DNA of 12,581 bases from ZC4RG20 sp964553875. GTDB lineage: Bacteria; Pseudomonadota; Gammaproteobacteria; Steroidobacterales; Rariloculaceae. A model generated the notes under the pieces. That model had not been told where the DNA came from and did no database searches. It was given only the letters and a program-made list of their open reading frames with translations. Position 1 is the first letter of the stretch, and each line of letters starts with the position of its first letter. The stretch spans positions 1 to 12,581 of the forward strand of contig CAZKNH010000120.1 in NCBI GenBank assembly GCA_964553875.1, given 5' to 3'. The translations under genes were made by a program, and so were the position numbers. This document shows positions 6,308 to 12,581 of the stretch, piece after piece.

Positions 6308-7393
6308 GTGACGACGTCGATCGCGGCGCTCGACACCGCGGCGGCGCGCGCGTCGGCCGCAGTCGCCGAAGCAGAGGCCCTCGACCGCGCCGGACGCCAT
6401 GCGGAAGCGATCGATGCGCTCGCCCGGGCCGCACGCACGGATGTCGTTGCGAAGACCGAGCTCGCGCTGCGTCTCCTGACGGGAGATCGAGCGCCGTATT
6501 TGCCGCAGGACGCCGTGCGGTTCCTCGGCGAGGCGGCCCGCGCCGGCTCCGGCGCCGCTGCCGGCATGCTGGCGGTGCTCGCGGCCGCGGGCGTCCATCT
6601 CGAGCAGAGCTTCGCGCACGCGATCGATGCGCTCGTGTACGCTGCGGTCCGCGGCTGGCGCCCGGCGCAGCTGCAGCTCCAGGTCCTCGCGCGCGGCGAA
6701 TGGGACGATGCGCCGCCCGTCGATGCGGGCGACGGCTTCTGGCGTTCGCTCGGACGATCGATCGATCTCGTTTCGTGGCTCGAGGCGGGCCGGCCCGAGA
6801 TCGTCTGCGAGTCCCCGCGGATCGTGTCTTTCGAGCATTTCGCCGCGCCTGCGGTGTGCCGCTGGCTGATCGAGCGCTCGCGCGGCCGATTGCGCCGTGC
6901 GCGCGTATATCATGCGCTCAAAGGCGAGGACGTCGAGGCCGAGACGCGCACGAACACGCAGGCGAGCTTCCCGCTTACGGAGACGGATGTCGTCGGCTTG
7001 TGCCTGCAGCACAAGATGGCCGCGGCGTGCGGGATGCCGTTCGAGCACCTCGAAGGGTTGGCGGTGCTGCACTACGATGCGGGGGAAGAGAACAAGGAAC
7101 ACTTCGATTTCGTCGACCCCCGCGTCCCGAACTATGCTGCGGTCGTCGAGGCGAAGGGCGAGCGAGTGATCACGTTTCTCGTGTATTTGAACGACGACTA
7201 CGAAGGCGGCGAGACGGCGTTTCCGAAATTGGGTATCGAGCACAAGGGCCGGGCGGGGGAAGGGTTCTATTTCGTGAACGTTGCGGACGACGGCGCGCCG
7301 GACCTCGCGACGCTGCACGCGGGCCGCCCGCCGCGGCGCGGCGAGAAGTGGGTCGTGTCGCAGTTCATCCGCAACCGCAGAGTGTTGCCTTGA
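6308..7393 (+). CDS. 2-oxoglutarate/Fe(II) dioxygenase, prolyl 4-hydroxylase-like, with Sel1/TPR-like N-terminus
   Basis: The 361-aa protein belongs to the P4Hc class, which hydroxylates a protein or small-molecule substrate using O2, Fe(II) and 2-oxoglutarate. Residues about 15-135 are Ala-rich helical repeats of Sel1/TPR type (for example ALDRAGRHAEAIDALARAAR). The catalytic domain (about 165-360) shows the HxD facial triad H265 and D267 (KEHFDF), distal H337 (TLHAG) and the 2-oxoglutarate-binding K347 (GEKW). It also has the family hallmark FLVYLNDDYEGGETAFP. All catalytic residues are present, so it should be active. There is no signal peptide, so it is cytosolic, unlike its four exported neighbours. 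It lies 121 bp after the receptor. The arrangement recalls Fiu-PiuC/YbiX, where a hydroxylase gene adjoins an iron-siderophore receptor gene, but this protein is of a different subtype. The substrate is unknown. Confidence 0.88.
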   Translation: MTTSIAALDTAAARASAAVAEAEALDRAGRHAEAIDALARAARTDVVAKTELALRLLTGDRAPYLPQDAVRFLGEAARAGSGAAAGMLAVLAAAGVHLEQSFAHAIDALVYAAVRGWRPAQLQLQVLARGEWDDAPPVDAGDGFWRSLGRSIDLVSWLEAGRPEIVCESPRIVSFEHFAAPAVCRWLIERSRGRLRRARVYHALKGEDVEAETRTNTQASFPLTETDVVGLCLQHKMAAACGMPFEHLEGLAVLHYDAGEENKEHFDFVDPRVPNYAAVVEAKGERVITFLVYLNDDYEGGETAFPKLGIEHKGRAGEGFYFVNVADDGAPDLATLHAGRPPRRGEKWVVSQFIRNRRVLP

Positions 7394-7494
7394 ATGTGCC
7401 GTGTCGCCGGTTCTCGCGAGTGATCTTCCAAACCGTACGCGCGGCGCACGACGACGAATCAGGATTGATTGACAACGATCGAGGAGAGGACGAG

Positions 7495-8538
7495 ATGCAG
7501 GAAGCAACGCGAATCGAGCACGGCGCGAGCGCCGTCGGCCGGACGCGTTTGACGCCGTTTTGCGGTGCGCTCTGCGCTGTGCTCGCGGCGTGGCCGCTCG
7601 GCGCGGTTGCGCAGAGCGGCGCGTGGGAGCATCCCGTGACGCCGTGGGGCGATCCGGATCTGCAAGGGCGCTGGCCGATCCGCCACATGACGTTGACGCC
7701 GCTCGAGCGGCCTGTCGAGCTCGGTACGCGCGCCTGGCTGAATGACGAGGAGTTCGCGCAGCGGGTCGCGTCTATCGAGGCGCGCAATACGCGCTACGAC
7801 CGCGAGACCTCGGAGAACCGGCTAGGACAGGGCCACTGGGCGGAAGCCGGGCAGATCCCTCAACGGCAGGCGTCACTGATCGTCGATCCGCCGAACGGCC
7901 GTCTGCCCGCGCTGACGGAGGCGGGCCTCGCGAAGTCGGCGACGATGCGCAGCAGCTGGCAGGACATTCCGTTCGACACGCCGGAAGACTTCGACAGCTG
8001 GGACCGCTGCATCACGCGCGGCATGCCCGCGTCGATGTTTCCGATGCAATACAACAACGGCATCGAGATCTGGCAGACGCCCGGCTACGTGCTGATCCGG
8101 CTCGAGATGATCCACGAGGTGCGCATCGTGCCGATCGACGGCCGCCCGCCGCTCGATCCTGCGATCAAGCTCTGGATGGGTGACTCGCGCGGGCGGTTCG
8201 AAGGCAACACGCTGATCGTCGAGACGACGAACTTCAACGGCTTGACGCCGATGACGAACGTCGTGACGCCGGGTGCTCCTCCGGGCAACAACATCCCGAC
8301 GAGCGAGTCGATGCGCATCGTCGAGCGCTTCACGCGCACGAGCGACGAGAGCCTGCATTACGAGATCACGACGTACGATCCGGAGATGATGGTGCGGCCC
8401 TGGACCGTCGAGTACGACTGGCGGCTCGAGCCCGACTACATGATCTACGAGTACGCGTGCCACGAGGGCAATACGGCGATTCGAAACTACATCGAGACGT
8501 CGCGCTACGAGCGTGCTCGGCAGGCGAATCGCCGCTGA
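7495..8538 (+). CDS. Secreted protein of an uncharacterised family (GDPDLQG motif)
   Basis: The 347-aa protein has a Sec signal peptide, with predicted cleavage after AVA at residue 39 (before QSGAWEHP). The mature protein is probably periplasmic. Near its N-terminus it carries TPWGDPDLQGRW and MTLTPLERP. The middle region has RCITRGMP, YNNGIEIWQTPGYVLIRLEM and RGRFEGNTLIVETTNFNG, and it ends with MIYEYACHEGN. I recognise this as a recurring family of hypothetical proteins in Proteobacteria and Acidobacteria, but I know of no assigned function. Two mature cysteines (C172, C322) could form a disulfide. The start is fixed by GAGGAGAGGA at 7481-7490. The same frame is open far upstream inside the hydroxylase gene, but that part is an Arg-rich shadow. 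It sits 101 bp after the hydroxylase and 45 bp before the quinoprotein, so co-transcription is likely. Confidence 0.9.
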   Translation: MQEATRIEHGASAVGRTRLTPFCGALCAVLAAWPLGAVAQSGAWEHPVTPWGDPDLQGRWPIRHMTLTPLERPVELGTRAWLNDEEFAQRVASIEARNTRYDRETSENRLGQGHWAEAGQIPQRQASLIVDPPNGRLPALTEAGLAKSATMRSSWQDIPFDTPEDFDSWDRCITRGMPASMFPMQYNNGIEIWQTPGYVLIRLEMIHEVRIVPIDGRPPLDPAIKLWMGDSRGRFEGNTLIVETTNFNGLTPMTNVVTPGAPPGNNIPTSESMRIVERFTRTSDESLHYEITTYDPEMMVRPWTVEYDWRLEPDYMIYEYACHEGNTAIRNYIETSRYERARQANRR

Positions 8539-8583
8539 GCGGCGCTCTAGCCTCGAGCTCGGTCACGAAGGGGGGAAACGAAG

Positions 8584-10632
8584 ATGCCGGTCTCGAGACG
8601 GAAGGAAGCGGGCAGACGCCGCGGCGTGCACGCGCGCGGCCGGTTGCCCGTCGTGATCGCCGCCATCAGGCGGAACGCGCTCGCGACGGGCATCGCGCTC
8701 GGCATCGCGGCGCAGACGGCAGTCGCGCAGACCGCGGCCGATGAGCCGGCCATCGGCCCGGTGCCGTTCGGGCCCGGCGACTGGGCGACGATCAACGGCG
8801 ACGCGGCCGCGACTCGCTACTCGCCGCTCGATCAGATCAATCGCGACAACGTCGGGCGGCTGACGGAAGCGTGGAGCTACCCGTTGAACGGTGCGTCGAC
8901 GGCCGTGCCGATCGTCGTCGGCGGCGTGATGTACGTGCCGAGCGGCGATCGCGTCGTCGCGCTCGACGGCGATACCGGCGACGAAGTTTGGGTGCACGTG
9001 CTCTCCGCGCCGCGCGGGCCGGAGCGGGAGGCACCGTCGGCGTCGGTCGTTCCGTTGCGCGGCGGGCGTGCGTCGACGCGAGGAGTGAGCTACTGGCCCG
9101 GCGACGGCGAACGCGGCCCGCGCATCCTGTTCATGAGCGGCTCGCGGCTGATCGCGCTCGACGCGAGAACCGGTGAGCGCGTCCTCGAGTTCGGCGACGA
9201 GGGCGCCGTCGACGTCGGCGTACCCTACGGCGGAGCTCCGGTCGTCTTCCGCCACGTCGCGATCATCGGCGCGAACGTCGGCGAGCTGCCCCAGGGCGAT
9301 CCGGGCAACGTCCGCGCGTTCGACATCCGCACGGGGGAGAAGCTCTGGGAGTTCTGGACCGTGCCGCGTCCCGGCGAGCCGTACAACGAGACGTGGGAAA
9401 ACGGCAGCTGGGAAGGCCGCTCGGGGACGAACATGTGGGCGTTCTCGGCGCCGGTCGACGTCGAGCTCGGGCTCGTCTATGTGCCGATCTCGAGCCCGTC
9501 GCCGAACTACTACGGCGGCGATCGCCCGGGCACGAACGTGTTCGGCAACTCGCTCGTCGCGCTCGACGCGTTGACCGGCGAGTACGTGTGGCACTTCCAG
9601 ACGGTGCGTCACGACATCTGGGATGCCGACATGCCTTCGGCCGGCGGGCTCTTCGACTTCGTGCACGAGGACGGCCGAACGACGCCCGCGATCGCGCACG
9701 TCGGCAAGACCAGCTACTTCTTCGTGCTCGACCGCAGGACGGGCGAGCCGCTGATCGAAGTCGAGGATCGCCCCGTGCCTGCCGGAGACGTGCCCGGCGA
9801 GTGGTACTCGCCGACGCAGCCGTTCCCGGTGCGGCCGGGACCGTTGTCGCGCGTCAGCTTCGATCCCGAGACGGATCTAGTGCGGCCGGAGGACACGACG
9901 CCCGAGCACGCGGCCGCATGCCGCGAGCTGATGGAGCGAAGCGGCGGTTTCTACAACGAAGGTCCGTTCACGCCGTTCCTGTACAAGGCACCGGATGCGC
10001 CGCCGCGCTCGACGATCCAGCTTCCGGGCGGCACGGGCGGCGTCAACTGGGGCGGCGTCGCGATCGACCGCGAGAGCGGTCTCGTCTACGTGAACGCGCA
10101 GGACACGTCGCTCGTCGGATGGGTCGAGGACCGGGATCCCGAAGGTAACTACGGGCGCGGCACGCAGGCATCGAATCAGCCGTACGATCGCGCGAGCATC
10201 AATGGCCCGGGGCCTTACGCGAGCTTCGCTGCGCCGATCGGCGGAGAGTTCGACGAGCGAGGACGCGCGATCGGTCCGACCGCGCCGTGCTATCGTCCGC
10301 CATGGGCTCGGCTCACCGCGGTCGATCCGAACAAAGGCGAAATCGTCTGGCAGGCGGTGCTCGGGCTCAACGAGAACCTGCCGGAAGGCAAGCAGCTCGT
10401 CGGTAACTCGGGCAGCGCAGGGCCCTCGGTCACCGCGGGCGGGCTCGTCTTCGTCGGCGCGACGAACGACCGGCGTTTCCGAGCGTTCGATGCGGCGACC
10501 GGCGATGAGCTCTGGTCCACGCAGCTCGAAGCGAACGCAAACGCGAACCCGATGAGCTATCTTTCCGCAAGCGGCAAGCAGCATGTCGCCGTGATCGCGG
10601 GCGACCGGGTCATGGTTTACGCGTTGCCGTGA
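8584..10632 (+). CDS. Periplasmic PQQ-dependent dehydrogenase (quinoprotein, glucose/alcohol dehydrogenase-like)
   Basis: The 682-aa enzyme would oxidise a sugar, polyol or alcohol in the periplasm using pyrroloquinoline quinone. A long Arg-rich signal peptide ends AVA (residue 48). The beta-propeller starts at GDWATINGDAAATRYSPL. Repeated W-motifs are visible: GDEVW (132-136), GEKLWEFW, GEYVWHFQ, GEIVWQ and GDELW (640-644). The conserved HDIWDAD (D344, D347, D349) corresponds to the HDLWDxD region of membrane glucose dehydrogenase, where catalytic acids lie. C-terminal hallmarks are GGVNWGG and SVTAGGLVFVGATND. Unlike E. coli Gcd it has no five-helix membrane anchor. It also has no CxxCH heme domain, so electrons must go to a separate cytochrome or quinone. 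Two lone cysteines (C446, C569) are present. Ribosome binding site: AAGGGGGG about 9 nt upstream. No pqq biosynthesis gene is in the window. Substrate unknown. Confidence 0.95.
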   Translation: MPVSRRKEAGRRRGVHARGRLPVVIAAIRRNALATGIALGIAAQTAVAQTAADEPAIGPVPFGPGDWATINGDAAATRYSPLDQINRDNVGRLTEAWSYPLNGASTAVPIVVGGVMYVPSGDRVVALDGDTGDEVWVHVLSAPRGPEREAPSASVVPLRGGRASTRGVSYWPGDGERGPRILFMSGSRLIALDARTGERVLEFGDEGAVDVGVPYGGAPVVFRHVAIIGANVGELPQGDPGNVRAFDIRTGEKLWEFWTVPRPGEPYNETWENGSWEGRSGTNMWAFSAPVDVELGLVYVPISSPSPNYYGGDRPGTNVFGNSLVALDALTGEYVWHFQTVRHDIWDADMPSAGGLFDFVHEDGRTTPAIAHVGKTSYFFVLDRRTGEPLIEVEDRPVPAGDVPGEWYSPTQPFPVRPGPLSRVSFDPETDLVRPEDTTPEHAAACRELMERSGGFYNEGPFTPFLYKAPDAPPRSTIQLPGGTGGVNWGGVAIDRESGLVYVNAQDTSLVGWVEDRDPEGNYGRGTQASNQPYDRASINGPGPYASFAAPIGGEFDERGRAIGPTAPCYRPPWARLTAVDPNKGEIVWQAVLGLNENLPEGKQLVGNSGSAGPSVTAGGLVFVGATNDRRFRAFDAATGDELWSTQLEANANANPMSYLSASGKQHVAVIAGDRVMVYALP

Positions 10633-10664
10633 AGTGGGAGATTACACGGCAAGGCGAGGAGAAC

Positions 10665-10672
10665 GAGGGGGG
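10665..10672 (+). promoter_or_regulatory. Ribosome binding site that sets the start of the small secreted protein
   Basis: GAGGGGGG lies 4 nt before the ATG at 10677, which opens directly into a signal peptide. An in-frame GTG at 10629 overlaps the quinoprotein stop (GTGA), but it would put 16 polar residues ahead of that signal peptide. Confidence 0.6.
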
Positions 10673-10676
10673 ACGC

Positions 10677-11294
10677 ATGCGCGACGGTCATTGGTCGTTT
10701 CTCAGGGAGGGCCGCGCGGCACTGGCCGTCGCGGCGATCGGCGTCGCTTTCGCCGCCGGAGTCAGCGAAGCCCAGGACGGCAGGACACTGCTGATCGATG
10801 TCGCCGACTGCGTCGAGATCGAGTCGCCGTCCGAAAGGTTCCGGTGCTACGAGAGCCGCGTGGATGCGGCGCTCGGGGAGGCGCGGGATGATGCACCGGC
10901 GGCGCAGCCCGCTCCGGTAGCAGCAGAGCGCCCGGCCGAAAGCGCCGCGCCCGCTTTCGTAGCGCCGTCGAGCGGCGTGATCGCCGAACGTGAGCTCGAG
11001 CTCAAAGCCGACCGGTCGGCGGATGCGAGCGACTTCGGGCTACGACGGCAGACCCGCGAGCGCCGGCGCGAGCGGGAGGAGCTTTTCGGCACGGTCGCGT
11101 CGGTCCGCGAGACCGTGCCGAACTCGTACATCGTCACGCTCGAGAACGGACAGGTCTGGCGTCAAGTGAGGCCGAAGTTCTATCCGCTGCGGCCTGGGCA
11201 CCAGGTTCGGATCTATTCGACGAACTGGGGCGATTCCTACCGGATGAGCGCCGAGGATTTGAACGGCTTCATTCAGGTCGAGCGGGTGCGGTGA
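10677..11294 (+). CDS. Small secreted protein with N-terminal cysteine pair and C-terminal beta domain, unknown function
   Basis: The 205-aa protein has a Sec signal peptide with predicted cleavage after SEA (residue 32). The mature N-terminus reads DVADCVEIESPSERFRCYE, with C45 and C57 in a DC-x11-CY arrangement. This is common in gammaproteobacterial periplasmic proteins and is also found at the start of VasI-like proteins. A low-complexity Ala/Pro linker (about 67-105) and a charged Arg/Glu stretch (about 125-145) follow. The C-terminal domain (about 147-205) reads ELFGTVASVRETVPNSYIVT, then LENGQVWRQVRP, then FIQVERVR, and looks like a small beta-barrel. I know this two-part architecture as a family of hypothetical proteins without a function. 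It is 44 bp after the quinoprotein gene and is probably its operon partner, perhaps an accessory or binding factor. It has no heme motif, so it is not the electron acceptor. Confidence 0.85.
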   Translation: MRDGHWSFLREGRAALAVAAIGVAFAAGVSEAQDGRTLLIDVADCVEIESPSERFRCYESRVDAALGEARDDAPAAQPAPVAAERPAESAAPAFVAPSSGVIAERELELKADRSADASDFGLRRQTRERRREREELFGTVASVRETVPNSYIVTLENGQVWRQVRPKFYPLRPGHQVRIYSTNWGDSYRMSAEDLNGFIQVERVR

Positions 11295-11390
11295 GCGGGC
11301 AGGTGCTTCACATCGGGCGACTGAGGCTTCGACGTGGCGGATGAGCCGCAGGCGGTCCATCACGGATGAGCCCGCGAGGAGCGCGCGGTT

Positions 11391-11405
11391 CCGCGCATAG
11401 CGCGG
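11391..11405 (+). terminator. GC-rich hairpin between the small secreted gene and rmlB
   Basis: CCGCGC-ATA-GCGCGG is a perfect 6-bp stem with a 3-nt loop. A second GCGCGG at 11383-11388 can pair with the same CCGCGC, so two mutually exclusive hairpins are possible. No T-tract follows. The 146-bp gap that contains it is the only plausible operon boundary before rmlB. Confidence 0.3.
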
Positions 11406-11440
11406 CAACGCGCTCCCGCTCACGCATGAGACGGCTCCGC

Positions 11441-12511
11441 ATGAAGACCGTGATCGTGACCGGCGGAGCAGGCTTCATCGGCTCGGCCGTCGTCCGCCAG
11501 CTCGTCCAAGAGACGAGCTTCCGCATCGTGAATGTCGACGCGCTCACCTATGCCGCGAACCTCGACTCGTTGGGCATGGCGCGGGACTCGCCTCGTCACG
11601 TCTTCGAGCACGTCGACGTGTGCGATCGCGACGAGCTCGAACGCGTGTTCGGGGAGCATCGCCCCGCGGCCGTCGTGCATCTGGCCGCGCAAACGCACGT
11701 CGATCGGTCGATCGAGGATCCGAGCGTATTCATCGCGACGAACGTCGACGGTACGTTGAACGTTCTCGAAGCGTCGCGCCGCTATTGGAGCCGCCTCGGC
11801 TCGGAGGCGCGGAGCCGGTTCCGGCTGCTGCACGTGTCGACGGACGAGGTATACGGTGACCGCGATCCCGACGAGCCGGCGGTCGCGGAAGGCGCGCGGT
11901 ACGCCCCGAGCTCGCCGTATGCCGCAAGCAAGGCCGCGGCAGACCATCTCGTGCGGGCGTGGAGTCGAACGTTCGAGCTGCCGATCGTGATCGCCGTTTG
12001 CTGCAACAACTATGGTCCGTGCCAATATCCCGAGAAGCTGATTCCGCTCGTCGTGCTGCACGCCGTGGAAGGAAAGGCTTTGCCTCTCTACGGCACAGGA
12101 GAGAACGTTCGCGACTGGCTGTACGTCGAGGACCATGCGCGCGCACTGCGGATGCTGCTCGAGGCCGGTGAGCCCGGAAGGACCTATCACGTCGCCGCGC
12201 ACGAGGAGCGGTCGAATCTCGAGGTCGTGCGAGCGATATGCACGCTGCTCGACGAGATGGTGCCGCGTGTTTCGGGGCGCTATGCGGAGCTCATCCGTTT
12301 CGTCGCGGACAGACCGGGGCACGATCGCCGCTACGGGATCGACGACTCGCGGATACGCGACGAGCTCGGATGGCGACCGCGAGAGACGTTCGAGTCGGGT
12401 CTGCGTAAGACCGTGCGCTGGTACCTCGATCATCCGGGCTGGGTCGAGGCGGTGCGCACCGCGGAGTATCGGCGCTGGATCGCGACTCATTATCGCGACG
12501 GCGGCTCGTGA
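11441..12511 (+). CDS. rmlB: dTDP-glucose 4,6-dehydratase
   Basis: The 356-aa cytosolic enzyme converts dTDP-glucose to dTDP-4-keto-6-deoxyglucose. This is the second step toward dTDP-rhamnose and other deoxysugars for surface polysaccharides. It is an extended short-chain dehydrogenase/reductase. The Rossmann NAD motif VTGGAGFIGS starts near residue 5. The family triad T134-D135-E136 (STDEVYG) and the Y160-x3-K164 pair are present. Further signatures are NNYGPCQYPEKLIPL and YGTGENVRDWLYVEDHA. Length is normal for the family. I chose the ATG at 11441 because family members begin MK-[IL/TV]-VTGGAGFIG. In-frame ATGs at 11426 and 11366 would add unconvincing Arg-rich residues. The Shine-Dalgarno is poor at all three. 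The usual partners (rmlA, rmlC, rmlD) are not in the window and may follow. It is probably unrelated to the receptor-quinoprotein unit. Confidence 0.94.
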   Translation: MKTVIVTGGAGFIGSAVVRQLVQETSFRIVNVDALTYAANLDSLGMARDSPRHVFEHVDVCDRDELERVFGEHRPAAVVHLAAQTHVDRSIEDPSVFIATNVDGTLNVLEASRRYWSRLGSEARSRFRLLHVSTDEVYGDRDPDEPAVAEGARYAPSSPYAASKAAADHLVRAWSRTFELPIVIAVCCNNYGPCQYPEKLIPLVVLHAVEGKALPLYGTGENVRDWLYVEDHARALRMLLEAGEPGRTYHVAAHEERSNLEVVRAICTLLDEMVPRVSGRYAELIRFVADRPGHDRRYGIDDSRIRDELGWRPRETFESGLRKTVRWYLDHPGWVEAVRTAEYRRWIATHYRDGGS

Positions 12512-12527
12512 CGTGTCACGGACCAAA

Positions 12528-12581
12528 GCGCGTGTATACGCGCGTTCGGTGGGGACAAGAAGGCAGGTGGTGGAGGCGGCG
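12528..12581 (+). other. Right edge: hairpin and Shine-Dalgarno-like site
   Basis: A 6-bp hairpin, GCGCGT-GTAT-ACGCGC (12528-12543), follows the rmlB stop by 16 bp. GGAGG at 12572-12576 is 5 nt from the window end, so a gene probably starts just beyond it. All three plus-strand frames are open from 12512 to the edge, so no coding call is made here; one could start at the GTG at 12513. Confidence 0.3.

Noticed and set aside
7469..7474. Consensus -35 hexamer TTGACA before the secreted-protein gene
   Set aside because: No -10-like hexamer lies 16-18 nt downstream, where the ribosome binding site and start codon are found.
6283..7494. N-terminal extension of the secreted GDPDLQG protein by about 400 codons
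   Set aside because: The frame is open but overlaps the hydroxylase gene and is Arg-rich shadow sequence; the ATG at 7495 has a good ribosome binding site and a signal peptide.
6197..7507. Minus-strand ORF of 436 aa opposite the hydroxylase
   Set aside because: Arg-rich shadow; the plus-strand hydroxylase has every catalytic residue.
11338..11372. 10-nt direct repeat CGGATGAGCC (11338-11347 and 11363-11372)
   Set aside because: Short and GC-rich at close range; no third copy or associated element.
11420..12526. Minus-strand ORF of 368 aa opposite rmlB
   Set aside because: Shadow of a well-identified plus-strand gene.
12513..12581. Possible gene start at GTG 12513 running off the window
   Set aside because: All three plus-strand frames are open to the edge, the GTG has no clear ribosome binding site, and a better Shine-Dalgarno lies at 12572-12576.
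1..12581. CRISPR arrays, tRNA or rRNA genes, insertion sequences, phage genes
   Set aside because: No regularly spaced repeats, no tRNA-like cloverleaf or rRNA sequence noticed, and no transposase, integrase or phage protein among the frames.

Overview
The window is GC-rich (about two thirds G+C by eye), dense and almost entirely plus-strand. It looks like a Gram-negative proteobacterial chromosome, most likely a gammaproteobacterium. The reasons are a TonB-dependent outer-membrane receptor with a typical proteobacterial plug, several Sec-type signal peptides ending in AxA-Q, a c-di-GMP EAL protein, and periplasmic quinoprotein chemistry. The species cannot be named from the sequence.

Layout. 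(1) Positions 1-675 are the C-terminal part of a transaldolase whose 5' end lies outside the window. (2) 783-2258 encodes a membrane-anchored protein with a degenerate GGDEF domain and an apparently intact EAL phosphodiesterase domain. (3) 2259-3009 is about 750 bp of mostly non-coding DNA. It holds a possible 65-aa minus-strand gene, a separated 14-nt direct repeat, a perfect 12-bp LacI-operator-like palindrome, a sigma70-like promoter with an inverted repeat in its spacer, and a leader with a perfect 9-bp hairpin. (4) 3010-11294 holds five co-directional genes: TonB-dependent receptor, Sel1/TPR-like 2-oxoglutarate/Fe(II) prolyl-hydroxylase-like enzyme, secreted protein of an uncharacterised family, periplasmic PQQ-dependent dehydrogenase, and a small secreted two-cysteine protein. 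Gaps are 121, 101, 45 and 44 bp, and no T-tract terminator is visible between them. (5) 11441-12511 is rmlB (dTDP-glucose 4,6-dehydratase). It probably opens a sugar-nucleotide or surface-polysaccharide locus, because a Shine-Dalgarno-like GGAGG sits at the right edge.

How the genes may work together (inference). The receptor would bring a ligand across the outer membrane. The quinoprotein would oxidise a sugar or alcohol in the periplasm. The two other exported proteins would act in the same compartment. The hydroxylase has no signal peptide and would act in the cytoplasm. Operator-like AGCGCT-centred palindromes lie upstream and immediately downstream of the receptor gene, which suggests control by a LacI-type repressor. 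No regulator is encoded in the window. The substrate is unknown. This five-gene unit is the best candidate for an undescribed system here.
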